The translations under genes and the position numbers were made by a program. Below, piece by piece: positions 7,185-11,741 of a stretch of 11,741 nucleotides of DNA; the first letter of the stretch is position 1, and every line of letters begins with the position of its first letter. The notes under the pieces were generated by a model. It saw only the letters and a list, made by a program, of their open reading frames with translations. It had not been told where the DNA came from and did not search any database. Source of the stretch: JANYCO01 sp964437245 (GTDB lineage: Bacteria; Bacteroidota; Bacteroidia; Cytophagales; Cytophagaceae); the NCBI GenBank assembly GCA_964437245.1, contig CAYTGJ010000144.1, positions 1-11,741 on the forward strand, given 5' to 3'.

Positions 7185-8231
7185 ATGACCACCCAAGACG
7201 AAGTGACAGAAGAGCAGAAGCATCCTCTAAAAGAGAAAGAAGAGACTGCTTCCTCCTCCCAACCCGTTAAACATAAAAAGCCGCACTTTATAAGAAAAAT
7301 CACCCGGTCGGATTTCGGTTCTAAAGTAATCACCAAACGTATCTCTCTCATTCTGGCTGTTTTATTTATCTTCGGTGCGGCCCTTTCGTATGTACGTACC
7401 AGCATTTCAGACGAAGCCTACAATGAATTTCTGGAATTTCTGCTCACCTTCACCCAACCTGAGTTTCTCGCCTATGTCCTGATCGGTTTCATTGCCCAGG
7501 TTATTGACGGAGCACTGGGCATGGCCTACGGAGCCAGTTCGATGACCATGCTTACTTCCTATGGAATCAGCAGCAGTATTGCCAACAGTTGTATCAAGCT
7601 CTCCGAAGTATTTACGACCAGCGCTTCCGGTTTTTCTCACTGGAAATTAGGCAACATCAATAAAAAACTGGTCAAGAACCTGATCGTCCCCGGAGTGATC
7701 GGGGCTATTTTCGGAGCGATCACCATTGCATATGTAGATTCAATCGAAGGAATGAGCAAAAAATATGTTAAACCAGTTATTTCCATTTACATTCTTATTC
7801 TTGGTATATACATTATTTACAAAGCCTTACGAAAAAAAGAGAAAAAGAAAAAAACTCAAAACCTCAGCATACTGGCTTCGTTCGGAGGTTTCATGGATGC
7901 TGCTGGTGGTGGTGGATGGGGCCCGATCGTCACTTCTACCCTGATCAGTAAAGGAAGAAATCCCAAGTACACCATCGGCTCGGTAAATCTTTCTGAATTT
8001 TTCATTGCTCTGACCAGCGCCATCATTATCACCATCATCATAGGACTGGAAGAGTGGCAGGTAGGCGGCGGCTTAAAAGTAGTGATCGGTCTTATTTTCG
8101 GAGGAATTATTGCAGCTCCGATGGGAGCGCTCGTAGCAAGCCGCGTAAAAGCCAAGCCAATGATGCTGATCGTCGGCTCTCTGATCATTATTGTGAATAT
8201 GCTGAATATTTACAAAGCCTGGTTTAAATAA
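7185..8231 (+). CDS. TauE/SafE-family sulfite/sulfonate-type exporter
   Basis: 348 residues, polytopic. The family's internal duplication is plain: AQVIDGALGMAYGASSMTML (104-123), with IKLSEVFTTSASG at the end of that repeat, and GGFMDAAGGGGWGPIVTSTL (234-253), with VNLSEFFIALTSA. About eight membrane segments are visible between 52 and 342. The charged N-terminal tail of about 50 residues (rich in Glu, Lys and Ser) is longer than in many relatives and probably cytoplasmic. A Lys-rich loop (214-224) separates the two halves. By family it exports sulfite, sulfoacetate or related organosulfur anions at the inner membrane; the actual substrate cannot be read from sequence. It is transcribed alone, divergent from the sensor gene, with 93 bp between them holding promoter and operator. 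Confidence 0.92.
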   Translation: MTTQDEVTEEQKHPLKEKEETASSSQPVKHKKPHFIRKITRSDFGSKVITKRISLILAVLFIFGAALSYVRTSISDEAYNEFLEFLLTFTQPEFLAYVLIGFIAQVIDGALGMAYGASSMTMLTSYGISSSIANSCIKLSEVFTTSASGFSHWKLGNINKKLVKNLIVPGVIGAIFGAITIAYVDSIEGMSKKYVKPVISIYILILGIYIIYKALRKKEKKKKTQNLSILASFGGFMDAAGGGGWGPIVTSTLISKGRNPKYTIGSVNLSEFFIALTSAIIITIIIGLEEWQVGGGLKVVIGLIFGGIIAAPMGALVASRVKAKPMMLIVGSLIIIVNMLNIYKAWFK

Positions 8232-8363
8232 GAAGGGAACAGGATACAGGAACAGGGAACACCATAGAATATCAAATTTTACGAATATTTTACTTGCGCA
8301 AAACTGTGGAGTTGGAATGCTAATGGGGTTTCATATAAATATATTATTGGGAGAAAAAACTCC
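8214..8363 (+). repeat. Diverged direct repeat, copy A
   Basis: Starts in the last codons of the exporter gene with AAAGCCTGGTTTAAATA (8214-8230). In order it then holds an ACAGG-rich stretch, TAGAATATCAAA (8265-8276), TACGAATATTTTACTTG (8280-8296), TTTCATAT (8329-8336) and AAAAAACTCC (8354-8363). Each block recurs in the same order in copy B, shifted by 233 bp at the start and by about 300 bp at the end. Confidence 0.6.
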
Positions 8364-8419
8364 GTTCTCTCGCTAGTCGGGCGACCAGACAATAGATGTC
8401 TTTAATGTATCCACTAGGA

Positions 8420-8440
8420 TCGTTTGTGAGACACAAACGA
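8420..8440. repeat. 9-bp inverted repeat
   Basis: Arm TCGTTTGTG (8420-8428), loop AGA, arm CACAAACGA (8432-8440), all pairs perfect. No T-tract follows, so it is not a typical intrinsic terminator. It sits just before copy B of the repeat and could be an RNA hairpin or a small protein-binding palindrome. Confidence 0.6.
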
Positions 8441-8446
8441 CGGCTG

Positions 8447-8665
8447 AAAGCCTGGTTTAAATAGGAGGAAACAGGAACAGGCAACACACAAACAGCGAAT
8501 GTTGTAGAATATCAAACTGACTCTGCTTGAAAGGTTCTTCGTCTGCGGCGTAACGTCACGGACTTCATTCATTTACTTCCCCTCATACTAAATCCTACGA
8601 ATGTTTTACTTGGGCTAAAATGCGAGTGTGGTTTCGTATCATTCATTGTTGGAAAAAACGACTCC
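8447..8665 (+). repeat. Diverged direct repeat, copy B
   Basis: Blocks colinear with copy A: AAAGCCTGGTTTAAATA (8447-8463), ACAGGAACAGG (8471-8481), TAGAATATCAAA (8505-8516), TACGAATGTTTTACTTG (8596-8612), TTTCGTAT (8632-8639) and AAAAAACGACTCC (8653-8665). About 76 bp are extra between the third and fourth blocks. The short frame ATG 8405 to TAG 8464 ends in the same codons (KAWFK, stop) as the exporter, which fits an old duplication of the gene's 3' tail. Confidence 0.6.
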
Positions 8666-8691
8666 AACAACGACGAAATGGCAACGCATAT

Positions 8692-8737
8692 CAATAAAAA
8701 AAGATGAATGGGAATTCCCATTCATCTTTTTTTATTG
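8692..8737. terminator. Perfect 46-bp palindrome, probable bidirectional terminator
   Basis: Every base from 8692 to 8737 pairs about the centre GGGAATTCCC (8710-8719). The arms are 23 bp with no unpaired loop, bordered by an A-run on the left and a T-run on the right, so both strands give a hairpin followed by U residues. It separates the plus-strand exporter from the minus-strand microprotein gene. Confidence 0.8.
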
Positions 8738-8758
8738 GCTCATTCCTGGCCCGTGTCC

Positions 8759-8780
8759 TGTCTGGTCCCCAGACCAGACA
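8759..8780. repeat. 9-bp inverted repeat between the two terminators
   Basis: Arm TGTCTGGTC (8759-8767), loop CCCA, arm GACCAGACA (8772-8780). The GACCAGACAA portion also occurs at 8383-8392 next to copy A of the direct repeat, so it may be a further shared block of that repeat. Confidence 0.6.
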
Positions 8781-8822
8781 ACAGTCTCCTTCAGGGCTTT
8801 TCTACTCCAGTAAACACAAAAA

Positions 8823-8863
8823 AATAAAAGAGATGAACGGGTTTTCCATTCATCTCTTTTATT
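8823..8863 (-). terminator. Terminator hairpin of the microprotein gene (probably bidirectional)
   Basis: A 15-bp perfect stem: AATAAAAGAGATGAA (8823-8837) with its complement at 8849-8863, around an 11-nt interior that can add two G-C pairs. It starts 20 bp past the stop of the minus-strand microprotein gene and gives a U-rich tail on that strand. Its GATGAA...GGG...CC.TTCATC core is nearly the same as the palindrome at 8692-8737, so the two hairpins look related by duplication. Confidence 0.75.
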
Positions 8864-8883
8864 GACTATGTCTTGAGCTTAAA

Positions 8884-9021
8884 TTAAGCTTTCTTCTTCA
8901 ATTCTTCAATATCCACTTTCTTGATTGTAGGAACTTTGGTCAATCTTTTAATGGCTGAAGTTCTCTGTTTAGAAACTGTCTTATTTTTTCTGTCTTTTCT
9001 TTTAAGTCTAGTAACGCCCAT
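8884..9021 (-). CDS. 45-residue basic microprotein conserved in Bacteroidota
   Basis: ATG at 9019-9021, TAA at 8884-8886. It starts MGVTRLKRKDRKNK and continues through an S/T/K/R stretch to KVPTIKKVDIEELKKKA. About 40% of residues are Lys or Arg, with no Cys, signal peptide or membrane segment, as in ribosomal or nucleic-acid-binding small proteins. From memory, short proteins beginning MGVTRLKRK and ending near a P.IK.VD element occur widely in this phylum without assigned function. A ribosome-associated role, such as the extra Bacteroidota large-subunit protein bL38, is a guess I cannot confirm. Strong support for reality: a near-consensus promoter 24 bp upstream and a hairpin terminator 20 bp downstream, a single-gene transcription unit typical of a well-expressed gene. 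Confidence 0.85.
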   Translation of the reverse strand: MGVTRLKRKDRKNKTVSKQRTSAIKRLTKVPTIKKVDIEELKKKA

Positions 9022-9044
9022 GTTCGTAGATATTTATTGGAGTG

Positions 9045-9074
9045 CAAAGGTAACTTTTAAATTATAAATTGCAA
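9045..9074 (-). promoter_or_regulatory. Strong predicted promoter of the microprotein gene
   Basis: On the minus strand, TTTTG ending at 9072, a 19-nt spacer, then TACCTTTG at 9052-9045. TACCTTTG is a common natural form of the Bacteroidota -7 element, and the spacer is AT-rich as usual. The predicted start near 9040 leaves a leader of about 20 nt before the ATG at 9021. Confidence 0.75.
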
Positions 9075-9119
9075 AACATTCGTTTAAAATATTTTACAAT
9101 TATTTGATTATCAATATTT

Positions 9120-9470
9120 TTAATGTGTTTTTACCCAACGTTTCTTTTTCTTACTAGCCCCTTTTCGGGTCTTGTCAAGACGCTGGCGTGCCATTTTCTC
9201 TGCTCTGGCGCGGGTCACCTCATCTTTTTTCCTTTTAGCGGCTACTTCTTTTTTCTTTTTCGCCAGGTTTTTTTTATCCTCTTTGGACATCCCACGTTCC
9301 CGTCCGTCTTTCAGATCCTGATCGATGTCTTCCTGAGTCCCCATTCCCTTGGCCTTTTTCGATTTTTTAGACTTTTTTCCGCCTCCGTCGTCACTTTGAG
9401 CTTTTATTTCACTGCTGTTGTACAACAGAAAGCCGCAAACTAACGTAACAAACAAAATAAATTTCTTCAT
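9120..9470 (-). CDS. Small exported lysine-rich protein, function unknown
   Basis: 116 residues. Residues 1-24 form a clear signal peptide (MKK, hydrophobic FILFVTLVCGFLLY, cleavage suggested after KAQ). The mature part is almost wholly hydrophilic: KKSKKSKKAKG, then DIDQDLKDGRERGMSKEDKKNLAKKKKEV and a Lys/Arg-rich tail ending KKKKRWVKTH, likely helical or disordered. I recognise no catalytic motif. A strongly positive exported protein could bind envelope polyanions or nucleic acid, but nothing here tests that. It is transcribed on the minus strand, divergent from the TraB/GumN gene, and lies upstream of the microprotein gene, which has its own promoter. The clear signal peptide and full-length frame make it a likely real gene. 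Confidence 0.75.
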   Translation of the reverse strand: MKKFILFVTLVCGFLLYNSSEIKAQSDDGGGKKSKKSKKAKGMGTQEDIDQDLKDGRERGMSKEDKKNLAKKKKEVAAKRKKDEVTRARAEKMARQRLDKTRKGASKKKKRWVKTH

Positions 9471-9600
9471 AACCTCTTAATTACGCTGATAAAGATAACA
9501 AATAACGGGAATTACTCCTAAATTGAATAAGGAGTTTATGTGAAAGCTATCCACGTTCAAAAATCCTGTTCCTATATATCGCCTGACAACAAATTAAACT

Positions 9601-10479
9601 ATGTCCCTTAAAAAATATTTCCTGTTTAGTATCCTGACGCTTGCCCCCTGGTTGGGCAAAGGTCAGCAGCATTCTTTGCTCTGGGAAATCTCGGGGAATA
9701 ATATGCAGGAATCTTCCTATCTGTTTGGGACCATGCATGTAAAAGACAAAAGAGCTTTCCAGTTTCATGATTCCCTTCTTCTGAAATTAAAATCCTGTAA
9801 AGTATTTGCCGGAGAGATCGTACTCGACAAAAGTACTGCCAAAGAGCTTTCTTCCGACCTTTTACTTCCTCCCGGAAAAGAGCTGAAAACACTGCTTTCC
9901 GAAAAGGAATATAAAAAAGTAAAGAAATTCTGTCAGAAACATCTGGGAACTACCATGACCCTTTTTGTAAACAGAATCAAACCTGTTTTTACCTCTGCCA
10001 TGATCTCCGAATCGCTGATGGAAAGTGAAATGCCGAAAGCACTGGACGAATATCTACAGGACCTGGCAAAAGAGTTCAACCTCCGCGTTACTGGTCTGGA
10101 AACCGTGAAAGAACAGATGAATGCGCTGAACGAACTTTCTGTGGAAGAACAGGCAAAAATGCTGTTGGAACAGATAGACCGGATCGACGAAGAGAAAAAA
10201 GAAATTCACCGGCTGGCCAATGTATATGCTTCCCAAAACCTGGATTCCATTTATACTTTTATACAGACTCCTGAAATGCAGGGCGAATTTGGAGATGCCC
10301 TGATCAAGGACAGGAACCTGATCATGGCCGAACGCCTGGAAAAATTAATGCGGAAAGAAGCGACCTTCTGCGCTATTGGTGCAGCACATTTACCCGGTGA
10401 AAACGGAGTGATCCAACTACTCCGTACCAAAGGATATACACTCCGGCCTGTCATCAAAGAACCCGGACAAGAACAATGA
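9601..10479 (+). CDS. Exported TraB/GumN-family protein (TIKI-like fold)
   Basis: 292 residues with a signal peptide (about 1-22, ending at GKGQQ). The family opening SLLWEIS...SSYLFGTMHV puts the first GxxH at Gly43-His46. The conserved acidic positions GE at 71-72 and LE at 166-167 follow, then DRN at 237-239, and the second GxxH in CAIGAAHLPGENGVIQLLRTKGY (Gly260-His263). These paired GxxH motifs are the metal-site hallmarks of the TraB/PrgY/GumN/TIKI group, which includes metal-dependent proteases in animals (TIKI) and pheromone-inhibiting PrgY in enterococci. The bacterial GumN-type members have no settled substrate. Length and motif spacing are normal, with no truncation. It appears to be a single-gene unit; no clear promoter or terminator was found. 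Confidence 0.92.
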   Translation: MSLKKYFLFSILTLAPWLGKGQQHSLLWEISGNNMQESSYLFGTMHVKDKRAFQFHDSLLLKLKSCKVFAGEIVLDKSTAKELSSDLLLPPGKELKTLLSEKEYKKVKKFCQKHLGTTMTLFVNRIKPVFTSAMISESLMESEMPKALDEYLQDLAKEFNLRVTGLETVKEQMNALNELSVEEQAKMLLEQIDRIDEEKKEIHRLANVYASQNLDSIYTFIQTPEMQGEFGDALIKDRNLIMAERLEKLMRKEATFCAIGAAHLPGENGVIQLLRTKGYTLRPVIKEPGQEQ

Positions 10480-10593
10480 AAAGCTTTCAAGCTGGTAGCC
10501 TGTTCTTTGCAAGCTTCTTTTATAGTGTGGAAAAAACTTTTTATTTACTGATCTCCGGATTCCTTATTTTTACTTAAACACTTATTTCAATTC

Positions 10594-11741
10594 ATGTACA
10601 ATTCTAAAATCGCACAGGAGCTCAACATTGCTCCCAAAAATGTAGAAGCCACCATCNNNNNNNNNNCCCTTTATTTCCCGATACCGGAAAGAAATAACCG
10701 GTAGCCTGGACGAAGTACAGATTACCGCCATCCGTGACAGGATCGCTCAGTTGCGGGAACTTGACAAGCGTCGTGAAAGTATTTTAAAGTCCATGACCGA
10801 AATGGGGAAACTTACCGAGGCACTGGAAGAAAAAATAAATAAAGCAGAAACCCTTACCGAACTGGAGGATATTTATCTTCCTTATAAACCTAAAAGAAAA
10901 ACCAAAGCTACCGTGGCCAAGGAAAAAGGCCTGGAGCCGCTGGCTGATCTTATCTTCCTCCAGGAAAACATAGACCTTGAAACAGAAGTTGAAAAATACC
11001 TGGATGCAGAAAAAGGAGTTGCTACCCTGGAAGAAGCACTGGCTGGTGCTCGCGATATCATTGCCGAAAAAATAAGTGAAAACCAGGAAATACGTGCAGG
11101 TGTCCGTGAGATCTTTCTCCACAAAGGAACGTTCAAATCCCGCGTCTTTCCCGGGAAGGAAACAGAAGCTCAAAAATATAAAGACTACTTCGAATGGGAG
11201 GAACCTCTTTCCAAAGCTCCTTCTCACCGTGTACTGGCCCTTCGCAGAGGAGAGAAAGAAATGTTCCTGATGCTGGACGTGCTTCCTCCGGAAGAAGATG
11301 CCATGGAATATATCGAAACCAAAACCGTAAAGAACTCCTCTCCGCTTGGCCAGCAGGTAAAACTGGCCGTAAAAGATTCATACAAACGCTTGCTGCGTCC
11401 TTCAATGGAAACAGAAATACGGATGAGCACCAAACAAAAAGCCGATGAAGAAGCCATCCGGGTGTTTGCAGATAATCTTCGGCAGCTGCTGCTGGCTGCT
11501 CCCCTCGGACAAAAAAATGTGCTGGCGCTGGACCCTGGATTCCGTACGGGTTGTAAAGTAGTATGCCTCGACAGCCAGGGGAAACTACTACACTATACTG
11601 CCATTTTCCCTCACGAACCTCAACGCCAGACCCGAGAGAGTGCTGCCACAATCGATCACCTGGTAAAAGAATATAATCTTCAGGCAGTCGCAATCGGAAA
11701 CGGAACGGCCAGCCGTGAATCGGAAACCTTTATTAAAAACC
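10594..11741 (+). CDS. tex: Tex, RNA-binding transcription accessory protein; split by gap, 3' end outside window
   Basis: Starts MYNSKIAQELNIAPKNVEATI (21 codons to 10656), then ten Ns, then PFISRYRKEITGSLDEVQI from 10667 with an uninterrupted frame to the window end (358 codons). It matches the Tex N-terminal domain (TELEDIYLPYKPKRKTKA, EKGLEPLAD) and the start of the YqgF/RNase-H-like domain (NVLALDPGFRTGCKVVCLD at about 11516). The S1 RNA-binding domain expected near residue 650-730 is beyond the edge. Tex is a conserved cytoplasmic protein linked to transcription and RNA turnover. The ten Ns shift the frame by one if read literally. Homologues have about nine residues (xLLxEGxTV) there, so the true gap is probably about 27 nt, and the gene is likely intact in the organism and broken only by the assembly. 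Confidence 0.93.
10657..10666. other. Assembly gap (10 N) inside tex
   Basis: Ten Ns between codon 21 of tex and the PFISRYR segment. Ten is not a multiple of three, yet coding frame continues on both sides, so the number cannot be the real gap length if the gene is intact. Confidence 0.97.

Larger units (their letters stand above)
8232..8883. other. 652-bp gene-poor region with repeats and hairpins
   Basis: No credible protein gene on either strand. It contains a short GGAACAGG-like reiteration just after the exporter stop (about 8234-8260) and again at 8464-8482, the second copy of the diverged repeat, hairpins at 8420-8440 and 8759-8780, and terminator-like hairpins at 8692-8737 and 8823-8863. 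The strong palindrome lies about 460 bp past the exporter stop, so a long 3' untranslated region or a small RNA could lie between. The open frame at 8628-8813 runs straight across the palindrome and looks accidental. Confidence 0.6.

Noticed and set aside
7856..8188. Minus-strand frame opposite the exporter gene
   Set aside because: It is antisense to strongly conserved TauE/SafE motifs and resembles no known protein.
8405..8464. 19-codon frame ending KAWFK, stop
   Set aside because: Its end copies the exporter's last codons through the local duplication; there is no promoter or independent sign of a gene.
8628..8813. Open frame on the plus strand over the palindrome
   Set aside because: It reads through both arms of a terminator-like palindrome and a second inverted repeat; the product shows no family signal.
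9510..9540. ACTCCT/AGGAGT inverted repeat before the TraB/GumN gene
   Set aside because: Six-base arms with a ten-base loop in AT-rich DNA, no match to a known site; likely chance.
10485..10527. AAGCTT...AAGCTT stem after the TraB/GumN gene as terminator
   Set aside because: The arms are six bases with a loop over 20 nt and a bulge before the T-run; too weak to call.
11133..11693. Long minus-strand frame opposite tex
   Set aside because: The opposite strand encodes a clear Tex protein; this is an antisense shadow.
1..11741. CRISPR arrays, tRNA or rRNA genes, phage or integrase genes
   Set aside because: No regularly spaced repeats, cloverleaf-like sequences or recombinase-type proteins were found on either strand.

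Overview
The window looks like a chromosomal segment of a Bacteroidota bacterium, most likely from the Cytophagales/Chitinophagales/Sphingobacteriales side. Four things point there. Four gene starts are preceded by the Bacteroidota-type promoter pattern (TTG, 19-20 bp, TAnnTTTG). Starts lack clear Shine-Dalgarno sequences. It has a 7TMR-DISM membrane sensor. It has a 45-codon basic microprotein of a type I associate with this phylum. Two runs of ten Ns (822-831 and 10657-10666) mark assembly joins. The second cuts the tex gene, and its placeholder length breaks the reading frame.

Layout. (1) 1-697, minus: the N-terminal two thirds of an integral-membrane acyltransferase of the heparan-alpha-glucosaminide N-acetyltransferase (HGSNAT, COG4299) type, with its own promoter at 754-784. 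(2) 1089-1706, minus: an exported thioredoxin/AhpC-type protein. (3) 1791-5201, minus: the front of a complex I operon, nuoA-nuoB-[unknown gene]-nuoC-nuoD. The unknown 179-residue His-rich protein is wedged between nuoB and nuoC with spacings of 4 nt and 1 nt. No nuoE-N follows, so the complex I genes are split in this genome. (4) 5229-7091, minus: a signal peptide, a 7TMR-DISM sensor module and a coiled coil, fused to a zinc ribbon plus helix-turn-helix of the kind found at the N-terminus of IS1595-type transposases. It stops 27 bp before nuoA. (5) 7185-8231, plus: a TauE/SafE-type anion exporter, divergent from the sensor gene. Its predicted promoter is overlapped by a perfect 10+10 bp inverted repeat that looks like an operator. 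(6) 8232-8883: a gene-poor stretch with two diverged copies of a repeat that starts in the last codons of the exporter gene, two related terminator hairpins (one a perfect 46-bp palindrome) and two other hairpins. (7) 8884-9021 and 9120-9470, minus: a 45-residue basic microprotein with a near-ideal promoter, and a lysine-rich exported protein. (8) 9601-10479, plus: a TraB/GumN-family protein. (9) 10594 to the end, plus: tex, an RNA-binding transcription accessory protein, interrupted by the gap and cut off by the window end.

How the genes fit together. NuoA, B, C and D form the core of the quinone-reducing connecting module of NADH dehydrogenase, and the wedged unknown gene is almost certainly co-translated with them. 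The sensor gene is co-directional with and immediately upstream of nuoA, so read-through or regulatory coupling is possible but unproven. The best candidates for something undescribed are the sensor/transposase-type DNA-binding fusion and the nuo-embedded His-rich protein.
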